Shown here piece by piece: positions 52,983-63,185 of a DNA stretch of 64,000 nt (the first letter of the stretch is position 1; the number at the start of each line of letters is the position of its first letter). Below the pieces are notes generated by a model that made no database searches, had not been told where the DNA came from, and was given only the letters and a program-made list of their open reading frames with translations. Made by a program: the position numbers and the translations under genes. The stretch covers positions 124,001 to 188,000 of the forward strand of contig NZ_QHKX01000002.1 in assembly GCF_003194625.1 (NCBI RefSeq), given 5' to 3'. The DNA is from Nocardioides solisilvae. Its GTDB lineage: Bacteria; Actinomycetota; Actinomycetes; Propionibacteriales; Nocardioidaceae.

Positions 52983-54784
52983 GCCCGCTCCTCCACGTGC
53001 CGCTCGGCGCCGTCGACGTCGTCCTCGTAGGCGTTGACCAGACGGGCGTAGTCCGGGTTGCGGCGCAGCAGCTCGGCGTGCGTGCCGCGGTCGACCACCC
53101 GGCCCCCGTCGAGGTGGACCACCTCGTCGGCGAGGCCGATGGTGGCCTTCCGGTAGGCGACGACGACCAGGGTCGTCTCCGCCCCGGCGTCGCGCAGGGA
53201 GGCGAGGATCCGCGCCTCCACCTCGGGGTCGACCGCGGAGGTGGCGTCGTCGAGCACCAGGAGCCGGGGCCGGCGGACCAGGGCACGGGCGAGCGAGACC
53301 CGCTGGCGCTGCCCGCCCGAGAGCGAGGTGCCACGCTCCCCCAGCTGCGTGTCCAGGCCGTGCGGCAGCGCGGCGACGAAGCCGTCGGCCTGCGCGGTCC
53401 GCAGCGCCGCCCACACCTCGTCGTCGGGGACGTCCGCGCCGAGGGTGATGTTGCCCCGGACCGTGTCGTCGAACATGAACGCCGTCTGCGGCACCAGGGC
53501 CAGCGCCCCGGCGAGGGCGCCCCGGCGCAGCTCGCGCACATCGGTGCCGTCCAGCAGCACCCGGCCCCGGTCGGGGTCCAGGAGCCGCGCCAGCAGCGAG
53601 GTCAGCGTGCTCTTGCCCGAGGCGGTGGGCCCGACGACGGCCACGGTCCGACCGGGCTCGACGTCGAAGGTCACCTCGCCCAGCACGGGCTCGGCGTCCT
53701 CGTAGGCGTAGCCCACGCCCTCCACCTCGAGGTGGGCCCCGCGCGTGGACGCCGGGAGCTCGCGGTCGCCGTACGGCATGCTGCCGGTCGCCCGCAGCAC
53801 CGCCCGGGTGCGGCGGAACCCCACCACGCTGCGGGGGAACTCGCCCAGGAGCCAGCCGATGGCGCGGATCGGGAACGCCACGATGGTGAGCAGGTAGGCG
53901 ACGGTGACCACGTCGCCGGCGTCGGTCGCCCCCGAGAGGACCCGCGAGACCCCGACGGCCAGCACGACGAGCACGCCGAGGTTGGGCAGCGCCGCGAGCA
54001 CCGGGTCGAAGACGGCCCGGACCCGGCCCGCGCGGGTCACGACGTCGCGCAGCTCGTGGGCCTTCAGCCGGAACCGCTCGGTCTCCTCCGCCTCCCGGCC
54101 CAGCGTCTTGACCACCGTGGCGCCGTCGAAGGACTCGTGCGCGATCTCGCTCAGCTCGGCGCGCAGGCCCTGCGCCTTGGTCATCAGGGGCGAGGAGAGG
54201 CGCTGGTAGACCAGGTTGGCGCCCACGACGGCCGGGAAGACGAGCAGGCCGACTCCGGCCATCACCACGTCGGCGAGGAGCATCTGCACGACGGCGATCA
54301 CCATCATCACGACGGTGCCCAGCGCCATGGGCAGCGGCGCGATCGGACCCCACGCCGCCTCGACGTCGGAGTAGGCGTTGGAGAGCAGCTGGCCGGTCGG
54401 GTGCCGCTGGTGCCAGGAGAGCGGGAGCGCGAGGTACTGGCGGGTGACCGCCCGGCGGGTGTGCGCCTGCATCCGGTACTGCATGAGGCCCGCCCCGAGG
54501 CGTCGGGCCACGATGCCGACCGCGCGCAGCAGCGCGACGCCCGTGAAGAGCCCGACCACCGCCCACAGCAGGCCGATGCCGATCTCCCCGTCGGTGAAGG
54601 CGGGGATGACCACGTGGTCGGTCGCCCAGCCGAGCACCCACGCGTCGGCCACGGTCAGCACGGCGAACAGGACGCTGCCCAGGGTGGAGAGCGCGAAGAT
54701 CAGCGGCTCCCGGCGGATGGCCACCCCCAGAACCGCGAACCCCTCCCGGGTGGTCGAGGCCCGAAACGTCTCCTTCTCCTCCAC
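52979..54784 (-). CDS. ABC exporter half-transporter, degenerate-site subunit
   Basis: 601-residue half-transporter with six helices then an ATPase. Walker A GPTASGKST and signature LSGGQRQRVS are canonical, but Walker B ends in Asp (VLDDATSAVD) and the switch position is Tyr (VVAYRKAT) instead of His. It thus contributes one dead and one working site in a heterodimer. GTG 54784 has AGGAGG ten bases upstream; an upstream TTG start is less likely. It is first in the ABC pair. Confidence 0.9.
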   Translation of the reverse strand: MEEKETFRASTTREGFAVLGVAIRREPLIFALSTLGSVLFAVLTVADAWVLGWATDHVVIPAFTDGEIGIGLLWAVVGLFTGVALLRAVGIVARRLGAGLMQYRMQAHTRRAVTRQYLALPLSWHQRHPTGQLLSNAYSDVEAAWGPIAPLPMALGTVVMMVIAVVQMLLADVVMAGVGLLVFPAVVGANLVYQRLSSPLMTKAQGLRAELSEIAHESFDGATVVKTLGREAEETERFRLKAHELRDVVTRAGRVRAVFDPVLAALPNLGVLVVLAVGVSRVLSGATDAGDVVTVAYLLTIVAFPIRAIGWLLGEFPRSVVGFRRTRAVLRATGSMPYGDRELPASTRGAHLEVEGVGYAYEDAEPVLGEVTFDVEPGRTVAVVGPTASGKSTLTSLLARLLDPDRGRVLLDGTDVRELRRGALAGALALVPQTAFMFDDTVRGNITLGADVPDDEVWAALRTAQADGFVAALPHGLDTQLGERGTSLSGGQRQRVSLARALVRRPRLLVLDDATSAVDPEVEARILASLRDAGAETTLVVVAYRKATIGLADEVVHLDGGRVVDRGTHAELLRRNPDYARLVNAYEDDVDGAERHVEERA

Positions 54785-54868
54785 CGCGCGTGTGCCTCCT
54801 CGTCGCTCGACCGTCGACCGAGGGCGTGACGGGCACCCGGCTCCCTGCGCCAACCCCGGCGCGCCCCC

Positions 54869-54874
54869 ACGCTA
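54869..54874 (-). promoter_or_regulatory. Candidate -10 box of the ABC exporter genes
   Basis: TAGCGT on the minus strand would give a leader of about 77 bases before GTG 54784. No good -35 box. Confidence 0.35.
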
Positions 54875-54942
54875 TTCCCGGCCACCGACAGCCGCGTCGC
54901 CGGCGCGTCGGCGTCCGTCACGCCGTCGTAACACGCGCCGCC

Positions 54943-54948
54943 TAGCCT
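54943..54948 (+). promoter_or_regulatory. -10 box, leaderless amidase-family gene
   Basis: TAGCCT, 6-base spacer, GTG 54955; no ribosome binding site. Confidence 0.6.
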
Positions 54949-54954
54949 CCCCGC

Positions 54955-56034
54955 GTGACCACGCCGCCCATCCTCCAGCCGGGAGACGCGCTGCCCGCCG
55001 GCGCGACGTACCTGCCCTCCTCCCCCGAGCACGTCGTGTGGGGGCGGCTGCCCTGTGCCACGGACGCCCCGGTGCTCCGCGTGGACGCCGGCGACGAGGT
55101 GGTGGTCGACACGCTCAGCCACGAGGGCCTGCTGGAGGACCAGGGCCGGGACCCCAGGAGGTTCTTCGAGGCGGCCGGCGCCCCCGGGGTGCTGGACGAC
55201 GCCGTCGCGCTGGCGGCCTCCGACCACCCGCGCACCTTCGGCGTGGACGGCCCGCACGTCACCACCGGCCCGGTCCTGGTCCGCGGTGCCCGGGTCGGCG
55301 ACCTGCTCTCGGTCAGGGTGGTCGAGACGGTGCCCCGGGTGCCCTACGGCGTGGTCTCCAACCGGCACGGACGCGGCGCGCTGCCGGAGGAGTTCCCCTG
55401 CGGGGGCGACGAGGTCTTCAGCGTCTTCGCCACCGTCGGCGAGGACGGGCGCGGCCGGATGCGGCTGGCGCCCGGCAGCGCCTCCGAGGTCACCTTCGAG
55501 CTGCGCCCGTTCCTCGGGATCATGGGGGTCGCCGTCCCCGGCGGCGAGCGGCCCCACTCGGTCCCACCCGGACGTCACGGCGGGAACCTCGACATCAACC
55601 TGCTCACGGCCGGCTCCACCCTCCACCTCCCCGTCCTGGTGGACGGGGCGCTGGCCTACGTCGGCGACCCCCACTTCGCCCAGGGCGACGGCGAGGTGGC
55701 GCTCACGGCGATGGAGGCCTCGCTGCGGGTCCGGCTGCGCTTCGACGTCGTGCCCCGGGAGGAGGCGGTGACGGCCTTCGGGGAGCTGGCCGGTCCCCTG
55801 GCGGAGACCACCGACCTGCTGGTCCCGACCGGGCTCGACCCGGACCTCGACGTGGCGGTGCAGGACTGCGTCCGGGCGGCCGTCGCGCTGCTCGCGGCGC
55901 GGTTCGGGATGGACCGCCGGCACGCGTACGCCTACCTGTCGGCCGCCACGGACTTCAACATCTCCCAGGTGGTCGACCTGGTGAAGGGGGTGCACGCCCG
56001 GATCCGCAAGGCCGACTTCGCCCACCTGCCCTGA
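54955..56034 (+). CDS. Acetamidase/formamidase family protein
   Basis: 359-residue cytoplasmic amidohydrolase of the FmdA/AmdA family, which releases ammonia from small amides. Conserved blocks are GDEVVVDTLSHEG near residue 45, TGPVLVRGARVGDLL, GIMGVAVP, the zinc/active-site HGGNLDINLL and YVGDPHFAQGDGEV. The C-terminus has AYAYLSAATDFNISQVV. The family is clear; whether formamide or acetamide is used cannot be told. No amide transporter is adjacent. Confidence 0.9.
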   Translation: MTTPPILQPGDALPAGATYLPSSPEHVVWGRLPCATDAPVLRVDAGDEVVVDTLSHEGLLEDQGRDPRRFFEAAGAPGVLDDAVALAASDHPRTFGVDGPHVTTGPVLVRGARVGDLLSVRVVETVPRVPYGVVSNRHGRGALPEEFPCGGDEVFSVFATVGEDGRGRMRLAPGSASEVTFELRPFLGIMGVAVPGGERPHSVPPGRHGGNLDINLLTAGSTLHLPVLVDGALAYVGDPHFAQGDGEVALTAMEASLRVRLRFDVVPREEAVTAFGELAGPLAETTDLLVPTGLDPDLDVAVQDCVRAAVALLAARFGMDRRHAYAYLSAATDFNISQVVDLVKGVHARIRKADFAHLP

Positions 56035-56046
56035 CCGTGCCCTCCC

Positions 56047-56052
56047 TACGCT
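56047..56052 (+). promoter_or_regulatory. -10 box, leaderless TIGR03085 gene
   Basis: TACGCT, 7-base spacer, ATG 56060, lying in the 25-base gap after the amidase stop. Confidence 0.55.
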
Positions 56053-56059
56053 GGGACGC

Positions 56060-56677
56060 ATGACCGACTCGCTCGCGCGCCGGGAGCGCGCCGCCCTCTG
56101 CGACACGGCCCTCGCGCTCGGGCCCGACGCCCCCACCTGCTGTGAGGGGTGGGACACCGGCGACCTCGTGGCCCACCTGCTGGTCCGCGAGCGCTCGGCG
56201 ACCGGGATCGGCCAGGTCGTGCCCCCGCTGCACGGCCTGGTGGAGCGTGCGATGGCCCGGCACCGGAGCCGGCCCCTCTCGGAGTCGGTGACCACGCTGC
56301 GCACCCCGCCCCCGTGGCTGCCGGGGCCACTGGACCGTGCCATGAACACCGTCGAGCTCTTCGTCCACCACGAGGACCTGCGCCGGGCACGGCCCGGGTG
56401 GGCGCCCCGCGAGCTGGCCGCAGCGGACGAGTCGACCCTCTGGTCGCAGCTGCGCCTGGCCGGGCTCGCCCTCGTCCGGCCCGCCGGGGTCCCCGTGGTG
56501 GCCGCCACGGGGGACGGCCGGCGAGCCGTGCTGCGCCGGGGAGCGGAGCCGGTCGTCCTCACCGGCAGGCCCTCGGAGCTGCTCCTGCTCCTCTTCGGCC
56601 GACCGACCCGCGACGTCGCCGTCGACGGCCCAGAGGAGTTAGTGCGCCGCTTCCGCGCGGCGTTCGACGGGGCCTAG
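56060..56677 (+). CDS. TIGR03085 family protein (maleylpyruvate isomerase-like N-domain)
   Basis: 205-residue four-helix-bundle protein of the DinB/MDMPI type. Likely metal ligands are His in [11 protein letters not shown] and the HH pair in [12 protein letters not shown]; the C-terminal half is a small alpha/beta domain. MDMPI relatives use mycothiol, the main low-molecular thiol of actinobacteria, but the reaction of TIGR03085 is not known. Its TAG and the hisF TAG lie in opposite directions within the same four bases CTAG. Confidence 0.88.
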   Translation: MTDSLARRERAALCDTALALGPDAPTCCEGWDTGDLVAHLLVRERSATGIGQVVPPLHGLVERAMARHRSRPLSESVTTLRTPPPWLPGPLDRAMNTVELFVHHEDLRRARPGWAPRELAAADESTLWSQLRLAGLALVRPAGVPVVAATGDGRRAVLRRGAEPVVLTGRPSELLLLLFGRPTRDVAVDGPEELVRRFRAAFDGA

Positions 56678-57453
56678 GACCGGACGGGCTGCCGCCGCAC
56701 CGGGTGGCCGGCAGCGGCGAGCGCGTCCTTCACCTCGGGGACGGTCATGGTGCCGAAGTGGAAGACCGTGGCGGCGAGGACCGCGTCCGCGCCCGCGGCC
56801 ACCGCGGGGGCGAAGTGCTCGAGCCGTCCCGCTCCACCGCTGGCGATCACCGGCACCGAGACCGCGCGGCGCACCGCCGCGACCAGGTCGAGGTCGAAGC
56901 CGTCCCGGGTGCCGTCGGCGTCCATCGCGTTGAGCAGGATCTCGCCCGCCCCCAGCTCGGCCGCGCGGGCCGCCCACTCGAGTGCGTCGAGACCGGCGGA
57001 CCGGCGGCCGCCGTGGGTGGTCACCTCGAAGCCCGAGGGGGTCCCGGCGGCCCGCCGGGCGTCGACGGACAGCACGAGCACCTGGCTGCCGAACCGGTCG
57101 GCGATCTCGGCGACGAGCTCGGGACGACGGATGGCGGCGGTGTTCACCGCGATCTTGTCGGCACCGGCCCGCAGCAGCCGGTCGACGTCGGCCACCGACG
57201 AGACGCCCCCTCCGACGGTGAGCGGGATGAAGACCTGCTCGGCGGTGCGGGAGACCACCTCGAGGGTGGTCGCCCGCCCCTCGTGCGAGGCCGAGATGTC
57301 GAGGAAGGTGAGCTCGTCGGCGCCCTGGGCGTCGTAGGCTCTGGCCAGCTCGACGGGGTCGCCCGCGTCGCGCAGCTCCTGGAAGTTGACCCCCTTGACC
57401 ACCCGGCCGCCGTCGACGTCCAGGCACGGGATCACCCGTACGGCGAGGCTCAC
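56674..57453 (-). CDS. hisF: Imidazole glycerol phosphate synthase cyclase subunit
   Basis: 259-residue TIM barrel that takes ammonia from HisH to make IGP and AICAR. Catalytic Asp12 (CLDVDGG) and the Asp in VLSVDARR are present, with phosphate loops VGGGVSSV and SGGAG. The GTG start overlaps the hisA stop (GTGA). It is the last gene of the operon and overlaps the convergent gene by four bases at its 3' end. Confidence 0.97.
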   Translation of the reverse strand: MSLAVRVIPCLDVDGGRVVKGVNFQELRDAGDPVELARAYDAQGADELTFLDISASHEGRATTLEVVSRTAEQVFIPLTVGGGVSSVADVDRLLRAGADKIAVNTAAIRRPELVAEIADRFGSQVLVLSVDARRAAGTPSGFEVTTHGGRRSAGLDALEWAARAAELGAGEILLNAMDADGTRDGFDLDLVAAVRRAVSVPVIASGGAGRLEHFAPAVAAGADAVLAATVFHFGTMTVPEVKDALAAAGHPVRRQPVRS

Positions 57454-58187
57454 GACGTGCGCGGCAGGGTCAGGGCGAGCGCCTCCTCGAGGGTGAACCG
57501 GCCCTCGTACAGCGCGGTGCCGATGATCGCGCCCTCCACACCGTCGGGGACGAGCGCGGCGAGCGCCTCGAGGTCGGCCAGCTCGGTCACCCCGCCCGAG
57601 GCCACGACCGGGCGGTCGGTGCGCGCGCAGACGGTGCGCAGCAGGTCGAGGTTGGGCCCCTGGAGCATGCCGTCCTTGTTGACGTCGGTGACGACGTAGC
57701 GGGCGCAGCCCTCGGAGTCGAGTCGCTCGAGGACTTCGAAGAGGTCGCCGCCGTCGCGGGTCCACCCCCGGGCCGCCAGCGTGGTGCCGCGCACGTCCAG
57801 GCCGATCGCGACCCGGTCGCCGTGGGTGGCGATCGCGCGGGCGCACCACTCGGGCTGCTCGAGGGCGGCGGTGCCGATGTTGACCCGGCGGCACCCGGCG
57901 GCCATGGCGGCCTCCAGCGACTCGTCGTCGCGGATCCCGCCGCTCATCTCGACCCTGATGTCGAGGCGGCCGACGATCTCGGCCTGCAGCTCGCGGTTGT
58001 GCCCGCGCCCGAACGCCGCGTCGAGGTCGACGAGGTGCAGCCACTCGGCGCCGGCCTCCTGCCAGCGCAGCGCGGCCTCGACCGGGTCGCCGAACCGCTT
58101 CTCGGAGCCGGCCACCCCCTGGACGAGCTGGACGGCCTGACCCCCGGCGATGTCGACGGCGGGGAGCAGCTCGAGGTGGTCGGGCAC
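57450..58187 (-). CDS. priA: HisA/PriA isomerase (probably bifunctional HisA-TrpF)
   Basis: 245-residue TIM barrel that isomerises ProFAR in histidine synthesis. Catalytic Asp12 ([10 protein letters not shown]) and Asp in [11 protein letters not shown] are conserved. In actinobacteria without trpF this enzyme also isomerises phosphoribosyl anthranilate; no trpF lies in this trp cluster, so the dual PriA role is likely. GTG 58187 follows AGGAG by seven bases. A 59-base gap separates it from hisH. Confidence 0.92.
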   Translation of the reverse strand: MPDHLELLPAVDIAGGQAVQLVQGVAGSEKRFGDPVEAALRWQEAGAEWLHLVDLDAAFGRGHNRELQAEIVGRLDIRVEMSGGIRDDESLEAAMAAGCRRVNIGTAALEQPEWCARAIATHGDRVAIGLDVRGTTLAARGWTRDGGDLFEVLERLDSEGCARYVVTDVNKDGMLQGPNLDLLRTVCARTDRPVVASGGVTELADLEALAALVPDGVEGAIIGTALYEGRFTLEEALALTLPRTS

Positions 58188-58246
58188 GGTGTGACTCCTG
58201 GTGACGGGCCGCCCTGGCCGGGCGGGAGGGGACGGGACGGGCTCGG

Positions 58247-58900
58247 TCAGAGGGTGGCGACCCAGTTGCGCAGCAGTGCGGCGCCCGCGTCGCCCGACTT
58301 CTCGGGGTGGAACTGGGTGGCGGTGAGGGGGCCGTTCTCCACGGCCGCGACGAAGCGGTCACCGCCGTGCTCGGCCCAGGTGACCAGGGGGGCGCGGGTC
58401 CGGTCGTTGGTGACCAGCTCCCAGCGACGGACCCCGTAGGAGTGGACGAAGTAGAAGCGCTCGTCGCGGAGGCCCTCGAAGAGGGCGCTCCCCCCGGGCA
58501 CCTCGACGGTGTTCCAGCCCATGTGCGGCACCACCGGCGCCTGCAGCCGCTCGACCACCCCGGGCCACTCGTCGCACCCCTCGGTCTCGACTCCGTGCTC
58601 GATGCCCTTGGCGAAGAGGACCTGCATGCCGACGCAGATGCCGAGCACGGGCCGGCCGCCGGCCAGCCGGCGACCGATGATCTCGTGGCCGCGGACGGCC
58701 CGGAGCCCGGCCATGCAGGCGGCGAAGGCGCCGACGCCGGGCACGACGAGCCCGTCGGCGCCCTCCGCGACCTCGCGGTCGGCGGTGAGGACGACCTCGG
58801 CCCCGGTCCGCTCCATCGCCCGGACCGCCGAGCGCAGGTTGCCCGAGCCGTAGTCGAGGACGGCGACCGTGGGGCGTCGGACCGGGTCCCCCGTCGTCAC
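58247..58900 (-). CDS. hisH: Imidazole glycerol phosphate synthase glutaminase subunit
   Basis: 217-residue class I amidotransferase. The nucleophile Cys lies in [11 protein letters not shown], and the His and Glu in TQFHPEKSG. It feeds ammonia to HisF. GTG 58900 overlaps the hisB stop by four bases. Confidence 0.96.
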   Translation of the reverse strand: MTTGDPVRRPTVAVLDYGSGNLRSAVRAMERTGAEVVLTADREVAEGADGLVVPGVGAFAACMAGLRAVRGHEIIGRRLAGGRPVLGICVGMQVLFAKGIEHGVETEGCDEWPGVVERLQAPVVPHMGWNTVEVPGGSALFEGLRDERFYFVHSYGVRRWELVTNDRTRAPLVTWAEHGGDRFVAAVENGPLTATQFHPEKSGDAGAALLRNWVATL

Positions 58901-59529
58901 AGGGCACCCTTCGTCGAGGGCACCCCGGTCTCGCGCGGGTCGATCGCCACGGCGTCGCGCAGCGCCCGGGCGAAGGCCTTGAACTGGGTCTCCACGATGT
59001 GGTGCGGGTCCCGGCCGCCGAGCACCCGCACGTGGATCGCCATGTGGGCGTGGTGCGCGATCGACTCGAAGACGTGGCGGGTCAGCGACCCGACGTACGG
59101 CGCGCCGGTGCCGCCGATCTGGACGTACTGCTGGCCCTCGGGCTCGCCGTCGTGGACGCAGTACGGCCGGCCGGAGACGTCGACGACCGCCTGGACCAGC
59201 GCCTCGTCGAGCGGCACGGTCGCGTCACCGAAGCGGCGGATGCCGACCTTGTCCCCCAGGGCGCTGCGCAGGGCGTCACCGAAGGCGATGGCCGTGTCCT
59301 CGACCGTGTGGTGGGCGTCGATGTGGGTGTCCCCGTCGACCCGGACGGTGAGGTCGACCAGGGCGTGCCGGCCCAGGGCGGTCAGCATGTGGTCGTAGAA
59401 GCCGACGCCGGTGTGCACGTCGGTGCGGCCCGAGCCGTCGAGGTCGAGCTCGAGGTGGACCTTGGTCTCCCGGGTCTCGCGGTCGACCACCGCGGTCCGA
59501 CGACGTCCACCGACCTGCTGCTCGCTCAT
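58897..59529 (-). CDS. hisB: Imidazoleglycerol-phosphate dehydratase
   Basis: 210-residue monofunctional enzyme. Manganese-binding motifs [14 protein letters not shown] and [13 protein letters not shown] are both present. It lacks the phosphatase domain of the enterobacterial protein. It overlaps hisC and hisH by four bases each. Confidence 0.97.
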   Translation of the reverse strand: MSEQQVGGRRRTAVVDRETRETKVHLELDLDGSGRTDVHTGVGFYDHMLTALGRHALVDLTVRVDGDTHIDAHHTVEDTAIAFGDALRSALGDKVGIRRFGDATVPLDEALVQAVVDVSGRPYCVHDGEPEGQQYVQIGGTGAPYVGSLTRHVFESIAHHAHMAIHVRVLGGRDPHHIVETQFKAFARALRDAVAIDPRETGVPSTKGAL

Positions 59530-60632
59530 CCCTGCTCCTCGCTCGCGCCCCGGGTGGTGACGTCCACCAGGGCTTCCTTGAATGCTGCCATCTCCTGCGG
59601 CGTCCCGACCGAGACCCGCAGCCAGCCGTCGGGGCCGACCTCCCGGATCAGCACGCCGGCGTCCAGCAGGCCCTGCCAGACCGCGTGCCGGTCGTCGAAC
59701 CGGCCGAAGTAGACGAAGTTGGCGTCGCTCTCGGCAACCTGGTGCCCCCGTGCCCGGAGCCAGTCGACCAGCAGGTCGCGCTCGCGGCGCAGGTCGTCCA
59801 CGCGGCCGAGCAGCTCGTCGGCGTGCCGCAGGGCCGCCAGGGCCGTCGCCTGGGTGACCGCGGAGAGGTGGTAGGGCAGCCGCACGACCCGGACCGCGTC
59901 GCAGATCTCGCGCGCCGCGGCGAAGTAGCCCACCCGCGCCCCCGCGAGCGCGAACGCCTTGCTCATGGTGCGGGTGACGACGAGGTTGCGGTGCCGGGGC
60001 AGCAGCTCCAGCGCGCTGGGGGTGCCGGCGCGGCGGAACTCGCCGTACGCCTCGTCGACCACCACCAGCCCGTCGCCGGCCGCCTCGCACAGGACCGTCA
60101 CCGCCTCGGGCGGCAGCGCGGTCCCGGTGGGGTTGTTCGGCGACGGGAGCAGCACGACCGAGGGGCGGTGCTCCAGCACCAGCTCGCGGGCGGCGTCGAG
60201 GTCGACGCTGAAGTCCTCGGCGCGCCGGCCCTGCACCCAGGCGGTCACCGAGTCGCGGGCGTACTCGGGGTACATCGCGTACGTCGGGGCGAAGCTGAGC
60301 GCACAGCGGCCGGGACCGCCGAAGGCCTGCAGCAGCTGCAGCATCACCTCGTTGGAGCCGTTGGCCGCCCACACCTGGTCGGGCGTGATGCCGGAGCCGC
60401 CGGAGGAGTTGAGGTAGTCGGCCAGCGCCCGGCGGAGCTCCACGAACTCCCGGTCGGGGTAGCGGTTGAGGGTAGCCGTCGCCGCGGCCACGGAGGCGGC
60501 CACGTCGGCCACCACCGCCTCCGACGGCGGGTAGGGGTTCTCGTTGACGTTGAGCTGGACGGGGACGTCGACCTGCGGGGCGCCGTAGGGCTCCAGTCCG
60601 ACCAGGTCCTCGCGCAGCGGCGGGAAGGTCAC
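59526..60632 (-). CDS. hisC: Histidinol-phosphate aminotransferase
   Basis: 368-residue fold type I PLP enzyme. Visible are [10 protein letters not shown] near the N-terminus, the NNPTGT turn, the Asp-Ala-Tyr ([10 protein letters not shown]), the PLP lysine in [15 protein letters not shown] and the C-terminal Arg block ([10 protein letters not shown]). It makes L-histidinol phosphate. GTG 60632 overlaps the hisD stop. Confidence 0.96.
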   Translation of the reverse strand: MTFPPLREDLVGLEPYGAPQVDVPVQLNVNENPYPPSEAVVADVAASVAAATATLNRYPDREFVELRRALADYLNSSGGSGITPDQVWAANGSNEVMLQLLQAFGGPGRCALSFAPTYAMYPEYARDSVTAWVQGRRAEDFSVDLDAARELVLEHRPSVVLLPSPNNPTGTALPPEAVTVLCEAAGDGLVVVDEAYGEFRRAGTPSALELLPRHRNLVVTRTMSKAFALAGARVGYFAAAREICDAVRVVRLPYHLSAVTQATALAALRHADELLGRVDDLRRERDLLVDWLRARGHQVAESDANFVYFGRFDDRHAVWQGLLDAGVLIREVGPDGWLRVSVGTPQEMAAFKEALVDVTTRGASEEQG

Positions 60633-61924
60633 CGGAGACGGACCTTCACGGCCTCGCCGTGGCCCGGAAGGTCCTCCGCCTCGGCCAGGGTGACCACGTG
60701 GTCGGCGACCGCCTCGAGCGCCTCGCGGGTGTAGTCGACGACGTGCACCGACCGGGTGAACGCGCGGACCGAGAGCCCGGAGGAGTGGCAGGCGCAGCCC
60801 GCCGTGGGCAGGACGTGGTTGGAGCCCGCGCAGTAGTCGCCCAGGGAGACGGGCGCCCAGGTGCCGACGAAGACGGCACCGGCGTTGCGGACCCGGGCGG
60901 CGACGGCGGAGGCGTCGGCGGTGTGGATCTCGAGGTGCTCGGCGGCGTAGGCGTTGACCACCGCCAGGCCCTGCTCGACGTCGCGGACCAGGACGATGCC
61001 CGACTGCTCCCCCGTCAGGGCCGTGCGGACCCGCTCGACGTGGCGGGTCGCCGAGACCTGCTTGTCCAGCTCGGCCTCGACCTCGGCGGCGAGCCGCTCG
61101 GAGTCGGTGACCAGCACGGAGGCCGCCATGGGGTCGTGCTCCGCCTGCGAGACCAGGTCGGCGGCCACGTGCGCGGCGTCGGCGGTGTCGTCGGCGAGGA
61201 TCGCGATCTCGGTGGGGCCGGCCTCGGAGTCGATCCCCACGACGCCCTTGAGCAGCCGCTTCGCCGCGACCGTCCAGATGTTGCCGGGGCCCGTGACGAG
61301 GTCGACCTTAGCGCAGGGACCGGCTCCGTGGGCGAGCATCGCGATCGCCTGGGCGCCGCCGACGGCGTAGACCTCGTCCACGCCGAGCAGGGCGCAGGCG
61401 GCCAGGATGGTCGACTCGGGCAGGCCGCCGTTGTGCTTCTGGGGCGGGCTGGTCAGGGCGATGGAGCCGACGCCGGCGACCTGGGCCGGGACGACGTTCA
61501 TCACCACCGAGGAGACCAGGGGGGCCAGGCCGCCGGGGACGTAGAGCCCCACCCGGTCCACCGGGACCTTGCGGTGGGTGACCACGGCACCGGGGCCCAG
61601 CTCGGTGACGACGTCGTCCTCGAGCTCGGCCTCGCAGGTGGCCCGCAGCCGGCGCACGGACTCCTCGAGCGCGGCGCGGACGGCGGGGTCGAGCGCCTCC
61701 AGGGCGGCGCCGAGCGCCTCCATCGGCACGCGGACGTCGTTCAGCCGCACCCCGTCGAACCGCTCGGTCAGCTCGAGGACCGCCTCGATGCCCCGGACCC
61801 GGACGTCCTCGCAGAGGGGTCGCACCACATGGACCGCGGACTCGACGTCGAACTCGGCGCGCGGCACCGCGGCGCGGTAGTCGAGGGACGCGTCGGCGTC
61901 CCGGAGGTCGAGGCGGCGGATCAT
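60629..61924 (-). CDS. hisD: Histidinol dehydrogenase
   Basis: 431-residue zinc- and NAD-dependent enzyme for the last two steps of histidine synthesis. [50 protein letters not shown] and [10 protein letters not shown] are diagnostic. It heads hisDCBH-A-F. ATG 61924 has TACACT seven bases upstream, so the operon probably starts with a leaderless message; no T-box or attenuator fits in so little space. Confidence 0.97.
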   Translation of the reverse strand: MIRRLDLRDADASLDYRAAVPRAEFDVESAVHVVRPLCEDVRVRGIEAVLELTERFDGVRLNDVRVPMEALGAALEALDPAVRAALEESVRRLRATCEAELEDDVVTELGPGAVVTHRKVPVDRVGLYVPGGLAPLVSSVVMNVVPAQVAGVGSIALTSPPQKHNGGLPESTILAACALLGVDEVYAVGGAQAIAMLAHGAGPCAKVDLVTGPGNIWTVAAKRLLKGVVGIDSEAGPTEIAILADDTADAAHVAADLVSQAEHDPMAASVLVTDSERLAAEVEAELDKQVSATRHVERVRTALTGEQSGIVLVRDVEQGLAVVNAYAAEHLEIHTADASAVAARVRNAGAVFVGTWAPVSLGDYCAGSNHVLPTAGCACHSSGLSVRAFTRSVHVVDYTREALEAVADHVVTLAEAEDLPGHGEAVKVRLR

Positions 61925-61931
61925 GGGGACA

Positions 61932-61937
61932 AGTGTA
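61932..61937 (-). promoter_or_regulatory. -10 box of the his operon (leaderless hisD)
   Basis: TACACT on the minus strand, seven bases before ATG 61924. Confidence 0.6.
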
Positions 61938-61984
61938 GGTGTGGCTCCCTGCGCGCCCACTGCCCGGACCGGCAGTGGACAAAC

Positions 61985-61990
61985 TAGGTT
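61985..61990 (+). promoter_or_regulatory. -10 box, leaderless LON-domain gene
   Basis: TAGGTT, 6-base spacer, GTG 61997. It is divergent from the his promoter 48 bases away. Confidence 0.58.
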
Positions 61991-61996
61991 GGACGG

Positions 61997-62674
61997 GTGA
62001 GCGAGTCCCCTCCCGAGCAGCTGCCGATGTTCCCGCTCGGCACCGTGGTGTTCCCGGGGATGTCCGTGCCGCTCCACGTCTTCGAGGACCGCTACCGCGC
62101 CCTCGTCCGCCACCTCGTGACGGAGCCGGACCCCGCCCGCCGGCTCTTCGGGTCGGTGGCGATCCGGGAGGGCTACGAGGTCGGGGACCACGGCGCCCAG
62201 TCGCTCTACCGGGTCGGCTGCCTGCTCCAGCTCACCGAGGTGGAGCCGCTCGCCGACGGCGGCTTCGACGTGGTGGCCGTCGGCCGCGGGCGGTTCCGGC
62301 TGGACCGGCTGCTCACCGACGGGGAGTTCCCGGCGGCCCGGGTCACCGGCCTGGACGAGGGCGAGGTGCCGGTCGCCGACGAGCTGACCTCCCGGGCACG
62401 GGCCACCTTCACGGCCTACCGGGCCGCGATCTCCCGCTTCCGCGAGGACCCCTTCTCGGGCGCGCTGCCCCGGGACCCGCACTACCTGTCGTGGACGCTG
62501 GCGGCGCTCGCCCCGCTCCCGATGGCCGAGCGCCAGTCGCTGCTGGAGGCCGACGACACCGCGGAGCGGCTCCGGCTGGTGACCCGGCTGCTCCGCGAGG
62601 AGCTGCGGGCGATGAACGTCATCCCCTCGCTGCCCGCGACCGAGGTCGCGCGGACCCGCTGGTCCCCGAACTGA
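61997..62674 (+). CDS. Stand-alone LON substrate-binding domain protein
   Basis: 225-residue cytoplasmic protein matching the N-terminal domain of Lon protease ([30 protein letters not shown]) without ATPase or peptidase parts. Such proteins are common in actinobacteria; their role is unknown, perhaps as adaptors. The C-terminal helix region [19 protein letters not shown] matches full-length family members. Its last 56 bases overlap the convergent membrane-protein gene. Confidence 0.9.
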   Translation: MSESPPEQLPMFPLGTVVFPGMSVPLHVFEDRYRALVRHLVTEPDPARRLFGSVAIREGYEVGDHGAQSLYRVGCLLQLTEVEPLADGGFDVVAVGRGRFRLDRLLTDGEFPAARVTGLDEGEVPVADELTSRARATFTAYRAAISRFREDPFSGALPRDPHYLSWTLAALAPLPMAERQSLLEADDTAERLRLVTRLLREELRAMNVIPSLPATEVARTRWSPN

Positions 62675-63185
62675 GCAAGACCCCGACGATCCCGAGCAGC
62701 GCCCCGCCCGGCAGGGCGCTGAAGGCGCTCGACTCGAACCACAGCGGCCAGGGGTCCGCGTCGGCGCCCGCCAGGCGGAGGTCGGCAGGGATCTCCTGGA
62801 GCGGCGCCGCCCCGACCGCGACCTCGCGCGGGTCGGGGGGCCCGAGGGCGTGCCCGACCTGGAACATCAGCCAGGCCGCGAGGACGGACCCCACGCAGGC
62901 GGCCCCGAGGGTGACGAGCTCCCGGTCCCGGCCCCACACGGCGGTGAGGACGCCGAGCAGCAGGCCACCGGCCACGCCGAGCAGCGCGAACAACGCGGTC
63001 GCCGACGCGTCCTGGTCCAGCCCCTCCCGGGTGAGGAACCACTGCCCCTCGTAGGCCTGCCCCACCGGGGGCTCCCAGAGGGCGAACCAGGCCACCCCGA
63101 GCAGGGCGCCGCACACCGCCCAGAGGAGGAGCAGCACGACGAGGTGCCGGGCCCGCGCCGCCCCCGGGGTCAGCCGGACAGGCAT
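62619..63185 (-). CDS. Four-helix membrane protein (DUF2567-like)
   Basis: 188-residue membrane protein with helices near residues 14-36, 62-84, 92-115 and 158-180. The loop with [16 protein letters not shown] lies outside. It resembles the DUF2567 group by layout, but this was judged by eye. ATG 63185 lies inside the dnaE end (16-base overlap), so it is probably translated after dnaE. The 3' end runs 56 bases into the convergent LON-domain gene. Confidence 0.7.
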   Translation of the reverse strand: MPVRLTPGAARARHLVVLLLLWAVCGALLGVAWFALWEPPVGQAYEGQWFLTREGLDQDASATALFALLGVAGGLLLGVLTAVWGRDRELVTLGAACVGSVLAAWLMFQVGHALGPPDPREVAVGAAPLQEIPADLRLAGADADPWPLWFESSAFSALPGGALLGIVGVLLSSGTSGSARPRSRAARG

